The position numbers were made by a program, and so were the translations under genes. Below are positions 1-10,150 of a stretch of DNA of 64,000 nt, in pieces. Every line of letters begins with the position of its first letter. Within the stretch, counting starts at the first letter, position 1. The notes under the pieces are model-generated. The model had not been told where the DNA came from. It saw only the letters and a program-made list of their open reading frames with translations, and did no database searches. This DNA is from Ptiloglossa arizonensis. Its lineage: Eukaryota; Arthropoda; Insecta; Hymenoptera; Colletidae. The stretch is taken from NCBI RefSeq assembly GCF_051014685.1, contig NC_135060.1:8060001-8124000 (forward strand), written 5' to 3'.

Positions 1-70
1 CATACTAATTTCTTCTATTTTACAAAGAGTATATTACGTCACATTTACCGAACACCGATAAAAATTGTTC

Positions 71-234
71 TTTTATCGCAATATTCGCGATTAATAACGA
101 TCGATCGTCGCGATTTCTCTTCGGGCCACAACGAACAGTCTTAAAAGTTGCTAACTCGTTCCTCGACATTGTTTTCTAGACAATTTCCCACGAGACGATT
201 GTAATTTCAAATCGCTCCGTTCCGAATAAATTTC
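71..234 (+). repeat. Dispersed repeat family A, copy 1
   Basis: About 165 bp that recurs in the same orientation at 6026-6194. Shared landmarks in order are TATTCGCGATTAATAACGAT, GATTTCTCTTCGG, GCTAACTCGTTCCTCGACAT, TTTTCTAGACAATTTCCC and TTTCAAATCGCTC. The copies differ by scattered substitutions and small indels. No coding potential or terminal repeats are evident. It could be a small non-autonomous transposon or a segmental duplication. Confidence 0.8.
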
Positions 235-1560
235 CCAATAAAAACACCGATAAAAATTTTTCTTCTCTGGAAGCATCCATTCGTTGCAACCAATGTATCC
301 TTTCACCGAGTACCTCTATCGGTGACGTCGAATCGTAAGATTTATTCGATCGATCGACACCGCGAAGAATCGTTAATCTCGTCGCCAGATCCGTCACCAC
401 GTTCGATAATTACGTTCGAAACTCCGTCCGGCAATTAACTCTTATAATTCGTTCGTATCAGTTTTCCACAGTTTCGATATACCGGCGCCAACAAAGTTCC
501 TTTCCATTTTCTCCAATCAGCGTAACTCGATTTTCAACTCCTGCTGCATTAATTTGCACCGACGGTAACGTATTTCGTGTTATCCGGCGATACCGAGCCG
601 CGAGCGAATTTACGACTCGTCAGCTACGCGCCGAGGACGCACCACGAATAATAAACCCCGTAATTGCGGATCTCCGTAAAGTTGAAATTATACCGCGGCT
701 CCATTAACATTTGTTCCGAGTTACGCGCGTTTCGATCGTTCCTAAGCGGGACACGAGTTACACGCGTTTCGAATTTTTTAACCCCGAACCATCACTTACG
801 CGTAAGCTCCCGCGTAATCCGTCTCGAGGACGCGACACGATGAATTAATAACGATATCTTTGTTACACCGTACGAAAGTGAGGTACACGCCGGTTGTAAA
901 AGGAGATGCATTGCCGAGGTATTGTCGAGTTCGAGATGCAACGATACACGATAGTGGAACGAAATGAGAATATTTACGATAATAAATAAGGAAAAGGCGA
1001 GAGAATGATGCAAAAATGGAAAAATAACGAACGAATTGAATTTAGTTTTTACTCTTACGAGATTGGAGTCGAACGATGAAAGTGTGTTTGATTTTATATT
1101 ATCGAGGAATTAAGTTTTACTTCAAATTGAAAACACACATATTTCAGAATGTGAAAATATATGAAATTTTGAAATAAAGTAATCGTATTCGTTGATAAAT
1201 TGTGTACTATTTGTTAGTAGATTAGTGTTTATTAAATTTCATCGAGTTTTTTGGCGAGAAAGTTTCAAGTTGTTAATTTCCTGCAGAAGAAAAAACTCGA
1301 CGTCAAGGGATTAAAATAAAAAGTGATTTTTAAGGATAATTAGTAATAATTATTGATATATATTATATAGATCAATATAGATTAATAATATATATATATA
1401 TATATTGTGGGATTATGGAATTGTTTAGCACAAGAGAAAATGTAAATAGGACGTTTATTTTTAGATAAATATATTACAGTCGTGCAACGGAGTATGGTTA
1501 TGTACAACTGAACAGATTGTAACGATCACGTCGTCACACCAACGGAAAAGATAGGAAAGC
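235..1560. other. Unique sequence, no gene recognised
   Basis: CpG-rich up to about 1000, then AT-rich. Short open frames on both strands resemble no protein I know. The only simple repeat is an AT tract near 1390. Nothing else can be supported. Confidence 0.5.
1388..1406. repeat. (AT)n microsatellite
   Basis: Uninterrupted alternating A and T of about 18 bases, in a wider TA-rich stretch from 1350. Likely length-polymorphic. Confidence 0.9.
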
Positions 1561-2518
1561 CGGTATCGAGCTCATCCACCATTCCTTGACTTCTCAAGTA
1601 CTGCATGGTTTAACGTCGTTGTATTCCAACATATATTAATATGGATTAGTAATGATAAAAAAGGATAATTCGAGGTTGAAGCATGAAAGTCCAACGAACG
1701 AGAAAACGTGGAAAACATGGAAACGCGAAAGATCATTTCTGGAGGACTTTGACAGTGCTCTGTATAGTTTTCAATCGCTTGGATCGTCCCGTTAGTTTCC
1801 TGTATCGTATACGTGTATCGAAAGTGCGTCATTCGTGTACATTTACGTGGAACGTTATCGCACGATTATGATTATATCGCGAACCGGGAAATTCCAACGC
1901 GATTCGAGACTTTTGACGCGAATTGTGCACGGTGCATCGGCTCGTCACACTTTTCCAAACGTCACAAATGGTACACGTGTTTGAACAGTATTCATTTCGT
2001 GAGTAACCGATCGCGCACCACGGGTTCGAGAAACTTTCAAACCTACTCCAATAAACGGGAACGAGAGTGGTGTAGGTTAGTTATACCTCATTAATAATTC
2101 ACTTTCGTTCTGAGTCACAGATGCGTCGATAAGGAACAGGATTACGGTGGTAACTGAATTTTGCAACATTTTTTTCGGCTCGCGCGTGGTCCGCCGAAGA
2201 TAAGCAGCTTAAACCATCGGGACTTGGATCGAATCGCAAAATATCGGTATTGCGGAGATAGTTTCTTTTTTTTTCTTCTTTGGTCACGTCTGGGAACTGT
2301 TCATGGAAATACAAATGTGAGAAGAACGACGTGGCAGTCTGTTATTTAACCGATATTATTTTCGATAAATATTCTCGCGCGTAAACGTTTGCTCTTTTAC
2401 GATTTGTACTCGTGTTTCATATTTTGTTTTATTATTTCGACACAATGGACATTTTGAAGCTGTACGTTTCGATCTTTCGCATTTTACATTATCGTTGTAT
2501 ATTTTGTTTTCTTGTCCA
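1561..2518. other. Unique sequence, no gene recognised
   Basis: Overlapping short frames on both strands (for example 1813-2094 plus) have biased CpG composition but no motif, signal peptide or convincing splice sites. I see no supportable gene. Confidence 0.4.
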
Positions 2519-2876
2519 TTTTAGTTACTCAAATAGTTCCTTCGAGATCATATTTTATAGATCAAAGAGGACCTGATCAAGGATCGAAACGTTTGTTTAT
2601 AATAGACTATGCTTGTTCGGGTTATACTTCTTGTTCACTTTAATTACTCAAATAGTTCCTTCTCGATCGTGTTTTATAGATCGAAGAGGACCCAATCAAG
2701 GATCGAAACGTTTATTTATAATAAACCATGCTTGTTTGGGCTATACTTCTTGTTCACTTTAATTACTCGAATAGTTTCTTCTAAATCGTGTTTTATAGAT
2801 CGAAGAGGACCCAATCAAGGATCGAAACGTTTGTTTATAATAGATTATGCCTGTTTGGGCTATACTTGGTACAATA
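2519..2876 (+). repeat. Tandem array, about 120 bp unit x 3
   Basis: Three copies start near 2519, 2639 and 2758. Each holds TTACTCAAATAGTT or a close variant, a TTTTATAGATCGAAGAGGAC block, ATCAAGGATCGAAACGTTT and GGGCTATACTTCTTG. The ORFs here (2609-3124, 2788-3072) are products of the array, not genes. Confidence 0.9.
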
Positions 2877-3147
2877 TTTGTTACGCTCGTGCTTCCAACC
2901 GAAAATGTATCGACATCGAAACAATTTCTGTTTCAAGTCACCGAACCAAGTTGTTACAGTCATTATTTTCCTTTCATTTCCGAGTTATGGTGGTGGGGGA
3001 TGCCCACTCTTTCATTCCGTGCGTGTCTCACAAAGAATTTCATGCTGTAACGTTCATGGGTACCTGGAGTAGTCTACCTTTAACTCTATTAATTCGACGA
3101 TCGCGAATTAAAAAATATCCATAAGGTATCCTTCATTGGTTTGAACT

Positions 3148-3846
3148 GGAACAATCAAATTTCTCGTCTTCCAATCATCGAGAACGTTTACAAAGAACTC
3201 TGAACCTCAATCTTCAGTAGTTGCAAACAAGTTTACTCTTGGATCACATTTGCTGCTGAAGTTTAACTCAATTCCATGAGAAATAGGTCTTTCGTCCATC
3301 TCCGCAATAAATAAAAAATTACGAAAAAAAAGATCTATTCTTAGTTTCTATTAAGGAGTTTGACTGGGAATCAATCCTTCTATCCTATTTGAATCATCGA
3401 GAACGTTTACAAAGAATTCTAAACCTCAATCTTCAGTAGTTGCAAATAAGTTTACTCTTGGATCACATTTGCTGCTGAAGTTTAACACAATTCCATGAGA
3501 AATAGGTCTTTCATCCATCTCTGGAATAAATAAAAAATCACGAAAGAAAAGATCTACTCCCAATTTCTACTAAGCACTCTAACTGGAAATCCTTGCATAG
3601 TGTTCGAATAATTGAGAACGATTATCAAAGAACTCTAAACCTCAATCTACAGTACTTGCAAACAAGTTTACTCTTGGATCACATTTACTGCAAAAATTTA
3701 ACTCAATTCCACGAGAAATAGGTCTTTCGTCCATCTCCGCAATAAATAAAAAATCACGAAGGAAAAGATCTACTCCCAGTTTCTAAGAACTCTAACACAA
3801 TTTTCAAAGAACTCTAAACCCCAGATCCCAGCAACCGCAACGAAGT
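3148..3846 (+). repeat. Tandem array, about 215 bp unit x 3 plus partial (family B)
   Basis: Copies carry ATCGAGAACGTTTACAAAGA near 3176, 3397 and 3608, followed by CTCAATCTTCAGTAGTTGCA, AAGTTTACTCTTGGATCACA, TGAAGTTTAACTCAATTCCA and GAAATAGGTCTTTCGTCCAT. A truncated fourth copy runs from about 3785 to 3846. Diverged relatives in the same orientation occur at 52500-52925, so this is a dispersed family. Confidence 0.9.
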
Positions 3847-4194
3847 AACCACACGAGCCGTGAATTTCCACGAAGATAAAACCCTTTCCAAATCGCGACG
3901 ATCGTCGTTTCTTCTTCATTCGAAGAATGTCACCCTCTCTGGCGTCGTTTCGCGCGTCTCGAGACGTCGAGCGACAATTCCGCGATAGAACACGTCCCAG
4001 ACATCGGAAACGGAACGAAAACGATAGCTCGAGTGTTCCATTATCGATTCTATTTCTTTCTCCTTTTTCTTCTTTCTTCTCTCTCCTCGTTTATCGCGCG
4101 AACGGCCAACGAAGATCACGTTTCGTCCGCGAGGCTCGTCGGGAGCGATGTGTGTCGTCGCGCGTCGCGAGAAACGTCGCGATACGGTTAACGA

Positions 4195-4315
4195 CAGCCC
4201 GGGTCCGTTGACAGCGAGTGTCTTCGCTCGTGGCGGTTTTATAACGCGACACGTGACTCACTCACGCGTTCCAAGGAAATCGTTTCTGGCCGGACGCGAT
4301 ACGCGGAGGACACGT
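4195..4315 (+). promoter_or_regulatory. Candidate TATA-type promoter and 5' leader in a CpG-rich block
   Basis: TTTTATAA at 4237-4244 is followed about 22 bases later by GACTCACTCACG, which loosely resembles an insect initiator. An E-box CACGTG lies between them. The segment sits in a CpG-rich stretch (about 4090-4620) and precedes an ATG with a good splice donor. This is motif reading only, with no conservation or expression evidence. Confidence 0.25.
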
Positions 4316-4353
4316 ATGAATGAAAACACACAGCCCGTTGTCATGACTACCAG
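4316..4353 (+). CDS. Candidate 38-nt first coding exon, unknown protein
   Basis: ATG at 4316 opens a short frame reading MNENTQPVVMTT, ending at CAG|GTGAGAG (donor GT at 4354), a strong donor match. The exon would end in phase 2. It lies about 75 bases below a TATA-like box, so promoter, leader, start and donor occur in the expected order. The next exon was not found, the peptide is too short to recognise, and the arrangement could be chance in a CpG-rich block. Confidence 0.22.
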
Positions 4354-4748
4354 GTGAGAGGAGCGCGGAATACGTTGCAGGAAGTTCCACTTTATGAATG
4401 AATCGGCGACAATACGTGCACGATGGACGCGCACACCGTTCCTGTACGCGTGTTTGTGCATTAACGCGGGCCGCTGGCACGTGTTAAAAACGCCGGTCTC
4501 CCGTGTGAACGATCCTATCCTCACGAGGGGATTGAACATCGTTCAACGACCACAAGGGATGGTCAAAGGTCACGATCGCTCTCGCTCGCGTACACACGCT
4601 CCGGGTTAACCGATACCGTGCTATTGCTTTTTCGTTGCCGCGCGATGACACTGCGTGGGAATTAGATAGGTAACAGGGACGTTGTTAGCTCGGTGAATTT
4701 CACCATCGAGGAAAAACGGCTACCCTTTTTAGCACGGGCTCGAGAGCG
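4354..4748. other. CpG-rich non-repetitive block
   Basis: Contains a CGCTGGCACGTG word with an E-box near 4473 and clusters of CACG/CGTG. It may be regulatory, but no specific function can be assigned. Frames on both strands (4394-4609 plus, 4258-4539 minus) are open but not protein-like. Confidence 0.3.
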
Positions 4749-5534
4749 GTTGTAATAGGAGCAGGGGTTCCCAAACTGGTTTCAAATGTTTATATTGTTT
4801 AACGTGGCGAATCGTACGAGATAGTTTTGACGTTTATTAGGAGATATTTACGTTGTGCTGGATCGACGAATGTGTATATCGAGGGAGTGTGTTCGAGAGG
4901 AAATTTGTAAATTAGGGTAACCGGAGTTGAGATTTTCAAGGTTTGAGGTACTTTGGATGTTAAAATAGGAAGGTGATTATGGGGTTTATTGGGAGAGATT
5001 TATGTTGTATTTGATCGATGAATGTGTGTATCGAGTGAGTGTACTTGATAGAAAATTTTGAAACGAAAGAGCCAATAGTTGTAATAGAAGTAATGGTTCC
5101 AAAATTAATCTTAGGTATTAAAATAGAAGGGTGGTTTCGATATTTATTGGGAGAGATTCACATCGTACTGGATCAATAAATATGTGTATCGAGTGAATGT
5201 ACTTGATAGAAAATTTTGAAACGAAAGAGCAATTATTGTTATAGGAGCAATGGTTCCCAAACTAGTCTTAGATATTAAAATAGAAGGGTGGTTTCGATAA
5301 TTATTAAGAGAGATTCACGTTGTACTGGATCAATAAATATGTGTATCGAGTGAGTATACTTGATAGAAAATTTTGAAACGAAAGAACAATAGTTGTAATA
5401 GGAGCAATGGTTCCAAAACTAGTCTTAGACATTAAAATAGAAGGGTGGTTTCGATATTTATTGGGAGAAATTCACGTCGTACTGGATCAATAAACATGTG
5501 TATCGAGCGAGGGAATCTCTGCTCCTGTTACAAC
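4749..5534. mobile_element. Array of about 160 bp units bounded by inverted repeats with hAT-like ends
   Basis: Five related units begin near 4749, 4926, 5077, 5236 and 5395. The unit carries GTTGTAATAGGAGCAATGGT, TTCCCAAACTAGTCTTAG, TAAAATAGAAGGGTGGTTTC and TGTGTATCGAGTGAGTGTAC. The left edge (4749-4772) reads GTTGTAATAGGAGCAGGGGT followed by TCCC. The right edge (5511-5534) is the same 24 bases inverted with three mismatches. CAGGGGTTCCCAAACT resembles the common 'CAG.GGTTCCCAAACT' ends of hAT-superfamily elements (family knowledge). No transposase is present, so it reads as a non-autonomous fold-back element whose end was amplified in tandem. Confidence 0.65.
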
Positions 5535-6025
5535 TATTACAAAATTATACAAAATTTTGTATCAAGTACAAAGTATGGGTCACACTAAATACCAAAAGGA
5601 GAGGGTAGTTTCGATATAAGTGTATTTCATGAAAAAATGTGAAAGTAGTAGACGACATTTTTTATTGAACCTTCAATTTTTCTTTGAAATACACACGAGT
5701 CACGAGCGAATGGGTTGCAAAAAATTATCGTTTTCGAAAGTGGATCTCGCTCTGTAAAAGTTTGAGAGTCCCTTGGGACAGGGCACGACGAATAGAACGA
5801 TTTCAATTCACAAATTGCGACTGAATTCTTTCCTATAAGTACACCAAACCCTCGATAAAGTGCGTTAACTTATTTTTCGATCGAATTGAAAATAATAAAA
5901 TGCAAAGTTTCGAAGCGAAGCTAAGGAGAAAACTATATTTACTCGTAATTAAAGAAAAAGAAATTGGAAACTCGACAGTGGATCGCAGCATATTTCAAAA
6001 TCATCATCATTTCGAATCCACGATC
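5535..6025. other. Unique AT-rich sequence
   Basis: No gene. A small palindrome ACAAAATTTTGT lies near 5550. Otherwise nothing stands out. Confidence 0.5.
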
Positions 6026-6194
6026 TTATTTTTACGCAATACTCGCGATTAATAACGATTAATCGATCGTCGAGATTTCTCTTCGGACGACAACGGTCTT
6101 AAAACTTGCTAACTCGTTCCTCGACATTGTTTTCTAGACAATTTCCCGCGAGACGATCGTAATTTCAAATCGCTCGGTTTCGAATAAATTTTCC
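6026..6194 (+). repeat. Dispersed repeat family A, copy 2
   Basis: Same orientation as 71-234, with matching landmarks in the same order (CGCGATTAATAACGAT, GATTTCTCTTCGGACGACAA, CTAACTCGTTCCTCGACATT, CTAGACAATTTCCCGCGAGA). A small insertion of GATTAATC relative to copy 1 shows they diverged after duplication. Confidence 0.8.
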
Positions 6195-8305
6195 TCGTTA
6201 GTTTCACGATATTTCGTCACCCGGCTTTTGGCTGACGTACTCGTGCGAGTCATTCGTATAGATTAGGTTAATAACGAGCGTATCTCGTCGTGGCACCGTA
6301 GCCGTATAATTATCTCCGCTTCCAGATATCATAATACGTTCCGTATCTCGTTTCGAGCGCGAGAGGCGTACCACGAAACGTTACCGAAGAGTAGTCGTAA
6401 TAAAGGTTGAGAATTAGGTGAAAAAAAACGCACGGTTCTATTACGAAAACACGTGCAAGACCACAATAGGGGAGAAAGTTCACGACGAAACGTGACCTTT
6501 TTAGGGAGGAATTATATTTGTAAGAAATCGAGATAAATTCGAGTTACAACGATATTGATCTCGCGACAGTGTCGAATCCACGTATACCGAAATTAATCGC
6601 GATTCGTAATTTTGTACGGTTGCTTTCGTGTCGCTATATAAAGTAAATTAAACACGGAGCGCAACGAGCTCGTTCCAGTATCCCTAAAGAGGTAAACAGG
6701 TGATATCGAGCCCGTTCTTCGGGAACGTACGTTAATTGGCATCTCGATCGGTTCGGAAGTTTAGAAAAACTTTCTCGTATCTTTGCTGGTCATCGAGACG
6801 TCAGATCGTCGAGGCGAAACTTCAGGTTACCACCCCTGGAACTCGATTTACCACCAACGAAAGGAAAATACGCGTCGGTTATTTTCGGGTGCTTCGTAAA
6901 TCCGAAAAGTTTCGTAAAAATGGTCGTCGGTGCGCTTCGTCGGGCTCTACGAGGTCTCGGTGGTAATAAACGATGATATTCGAGAGAGAAATAGAGAGAG
7001 AGAGTAGGAGAAGCTATTCGAGAAAGTTCAGCCTCGTTTCGGAGTAAATTTTCAAAGGCCTCGGTACCTCGAGATTTGAAAATGGAACTTCGACCGTCCG
7101 GGGACACAGCTTTACGAACTTTCTTATCGTCTTCGTGACGAGATTCGATTCAACCTTGAGACGATTCGTTACACGACGAGCAACGTCCGATTATCGTGCG
7201 TACCCTTCGACGAAACGAGGAGAAACCGTGGATCGTAATTGAACATTTTCATCGTCGGCGTTCTCTCCTCGTCGTACAACAGAGATAAATCTTCAAAGGA
7301 ACGGATAGATCTGGGTTAAGTCTGGATTAAGATAATTATTAATACGTTCTATGCATATGCATTCGTATTTATTAAACGAGTCATCGTTGACACTGTGGAA
7401 GGCTTCTGGATGTAAATTGGCAACGGTGGGTAGTTATTAAAGTATCGACTAATTTACCCATGATTTTCGTCTTCTTTTTTCTCGCTCGTCGTCGACTTCG
7501 TCGATTTAAATTATACTCTTATCGACACGTTACGATTATACCTTAAAACGTTACACCTTGGAAAATGTATGCAAGAGGTGAGGCGTTAAGTTGCTCGGTT
7601 AAGTACCGTTCGTTTCACCGATCTTTATCGTTGAACATCTCGTAAACTATTGGCCATCCACGCGAATATGGGTCACGCATTTTCGGTTCTCCGTACTCGT
7701 CTACGAAGTTTTATCAAAGTCGGTGCGTAACACTTAACGTGGCCTCCTTGTCAATTGTACGACGCGTAGTGTCTACTTTGGGAGTTTCGATACAGGATGT
7801 CTCGAAAGTGGCTACTCGTTTGACGAAATAGAACGAATTTCGTATTACGCGATTACGCGTTTCTGTGCATCGTTCGTACAATATACAGGTATTCGCGATG
7901 GGTCGAAATTGATCGTTAGAATCTTTAGTAAATTTTCCTGCGATTCACGATTCGTGACCAAGAGAGTTTTCGTGACAACGTGTTACAAAATTTAACGAAC
8001 GAAAGAAAGAATTGAAAGAAAGTTTCACGCGCGAAGCGAAGAAGCAATTTTTAAATATTTTAAATTTTCGCAATTGCTTTTAAATGTATGAAAAATGAAT
8101 GGAAGTGTGTTTTTTGAACCAAAAGAATAAAAATACTTCCGGAAAGTAATCAAAGCACGTGTTATTGTTTTCCGATTTAATATTTTGCGTTTTAGACAAA
8201 ATCATCAGTGTCGCGTAGAAATTCGCTCGAAATTTTACCGAAATTCTTCTCGGTTGGTCGAGGTACGTGAAAACTTTTCGAACACCCCGTGGATAGTTTA
8301 CAAAC
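6195..8305. other. Unique sequence, no gene recognised
   Basis: Includes a short impure GA tract at 6981-7006 and a TACAGGATGTCTCGAAAGTGG word near 7793 that resembles the TACAGGGTGTCC ends of insect DNA transposons but has no partner. Frames at 6736-6966 plus and 6790-7107 minus are overlapping CpG-driven ORFs. Confidence 0.4.
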
Positions 8306-8307
8306 CG

Positions 8308-9135
8308 AGTCACCGACACTGGGATCTTTCAGGTTTGGGTATTAACGCGGGTAAATTCGCGGCGCGATTGTTGCACAGTGTGCGCAACGGTGGCGCGAAA
8401 ATTACATAAAGATATGAGCAAATATTATGCAGAAATGTTTACTCGAACAAACAACGCGCGAGAACTTTTCGAATGTTTCGTGAATCGTTTAAGAACGAGT
8501 CACCCATATTGTGATGTTCCAGGTTTGGGTATTAACGTGGGTAACTTTCTTGTTTAAAATTATAAATTATCAAATTGACTGTAGGCAACGAGTATTGTGA
8601 TCTTTCAGGTTTGACTTTTAACGTAATTTTTTATTTAAAATCATAAACTACCAAATTGACTACGGACAACGAGTCACCCACATTCTGATCTTTTAAACTC
8701 GGACATTAACGTGGGTAAATTTTTTATTTAAAATCATAAACTGTCAAATTGACTATGGACGACGAGTCACCCACATTCTGATCTTTCAAGCTCGGATATT
8801 ACCGCGAATAAATATTCAATTCAAAATCACAAACTACAAAATGGACTACAAACAACGAGTCACCCACATTCTGATCTTTCAAGCTCGCATATTACCGCGA
8901 ATAAATATTCAATTCAAAATCACAAACTACCAAATGGACTACAAACAACGAGTCACCCACATTCTGATCTTTCAAGCTCGCATATTACCACGAATAAATA
9001 TTCAATTCAAAATCACAAACTAGCAAACTGACTACGGACAACGAGTTCACTCGCATTGCGACGTTTCGGGTATCAAGGCGGGTAAATTCGCGGCGCGATT
9101 GTTGCTCGATGTGCGCAACGGTGGCGCGAAAATAC
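8308..9135 (+). repeat. Tandem array, about 93 bp unit, with duplicated CpG-rich flank
   Basis: GAGTCACC anchors recur at about 8308, 8498, 8670, 8765, 8858 and 8950, with degenerate copies near 8590 and 9043. The central copies share CCCACATTCTGATCTTTCAA and CGAATAAATATTCAATTCAA. A separate CpG-rich segment, GGTAAATTCGCGGCGCGATT then GCGCAACGGTGGCGCGAAAA, occurs near 8347-8404 and again near 9078-9135, bracketing the array. The 60-codon ORF at 8841-9023 is two repeat units. Confidence 0.9.
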
Positions 9136-9140
9136 GTTCA

Positions 9141-9425
9141 AATATTGTGGAAAAAGGTTCGCCCGGGCAAACAATACACGCGATAAAGGGAATTACACGT
9201 CCGATTACGGGGCGGGCGGGTTCGCTGGACGCTGCACGACGCTGCTCGACGCTCGTGCACGCAAAACGACTTCGAAATCTCGAGCGAGGAAACGAAAGCC
9301 TGGTTATCCAATCGGAGGATGCACGAGGCGAAACCGAGGGCACTTACGGGCACCGCATACCCGCGCGAATGCTCTTGCATCGGTGCATCTTGTAGGTAAA
9401 CATGTTTAGCGCCCACTCGAGAGTC
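9141..9425. other. CpG-rich block with a forkhead-type palindrome
   Basis: Very CpG-rich, with GGGGCGGGCGGG near 9208 and a perfect palindrome TAAACATGTTTA at 9397-9408. The long overlapping frames on both strands (9047-9343, 9099-9395, 9138-9416) reflect stop-poor CpG-rich sequence and look like no protein I know. It may be regulatory. Confidence 0.35.
9396..9408. promoter_or_regulatory. Forkhead (FOX) inverted site candidate
   Basis: GTAAACATGTTTA contains GTAAACA and its inverted copy overlapping by one step. GTAAACA is the well-known forkhead core. A similar TAGGTAAAAGGTAAACATGC occurs at about 28777, but without the palindrome. Confidence 0.3.
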
Positions 9426-9429
9426 ACTC

Positions 9430-9447
9430 CGTGGTTCTCAACCTAGC
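9430..9447 (+). mobile_element. hAT-like terminal fragment
   Basis: CCGTGGTTCTCAACCTAGCA closely matches the CAGTGGTTCTCAACC terminus common to hAT-type elements (family knowledge). No opposing end or transposase was found within 1 kb, so this is at best a remnant or a chance match. Confidence 0.25.
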
Positions 9448-9880
9448 ACCTACGAGACCACCAAAGATGCACGGATACGACTCTCGGTTTGTTATCGCGA
9501 CGCTCGAGACTCGCGATAAACGAAACGATACCGTGGATCTCGGTGTTCCACCACGGTGGATAACCCAGCGCTTCGGTATATTCGCCCGTAACGTTCCAGC
9601 TACGCGATATGCAAATTACTTCCTATTACTTCGCCTCGCTTCTTCGGGTTGTTACACCGTCGCGAAACGACAGTTATACGGAGTGTCGTTAAACTTTCGA
9701 TTGGAATATTCGGTTTATTGTGATGCGTAGGGATATCCAACGAGACGGTGATTCAATTTTATCCGAACGACGAACAGTGTCGCGTGTGTTTTTTTGATGC
9801 TCTGCTTGCGAGCGTAGAAAATCGAAAATGAAAGTAACGATTAAACGAACACAGTTCCCCCCAAACTTAACACAGACGTC
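9448..9880. other. Unique sequence
   Basis: A 99-codon open frame (9431-9730 plus) has no recognised features. Nothing else is seen. Confidence 0.4.
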
Positions 9881-9884
9881 GATA

Positions 9885-10150
9885 CGTAGCACTAGGTAAG
9901 TCATTGTTGAATATATTGGAAGATTCAAATTGTGTGAAAATACAGAGAGTAAAATTAATAGAATAATCTCCAGTAGCACTACATAAGTCATTGTTGAATA
10001 TATTGGAAGATGTAATTTCTCTGAAAAGACAGAAAGTAAAATTAATAGAATAATCTCCAGTAGCACTACATAAGTAATTGTTGAATATACTCAAAGATTC
10101 AACTTCTGTGAAAACCCAGAGACTAAAATTAATAGAACAATCTCCGTTGA
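9885..10150 (+). repeat. Tandem array, about 88 bp unit x 3 (with degenerate outliers)
   Basis: Copies start near 9885, 9973 and 10061. Each carries TAGCACTACATAAGTCATTG, TTGAATATATTGGAAGAT and GTAAAATTAATAGAATAATC. Degenerate TAAAATTAATNGGANGATNN words followed by a GAAATC or GAGATC recur near 10633 and 10808, suggesting the array once extended further. The minus ORFs at 9689-10066 and 9867-10289 are artefacts of the unit. Confidence 0.85.

Noticed and set aside
2519..3124. 171-codon plus ORF at 2609-3124
   Set aside because: It spans the 120-bp array and repeats the same peptide block; not a gene.
9893..9900. Splice donor CTAG|GTAAGTCATTG
   Set aside because: It is a variant of the 88-bp repeat unit (ACTACATAAGTCATTG in other copies), so the match arises from repeat divergence.
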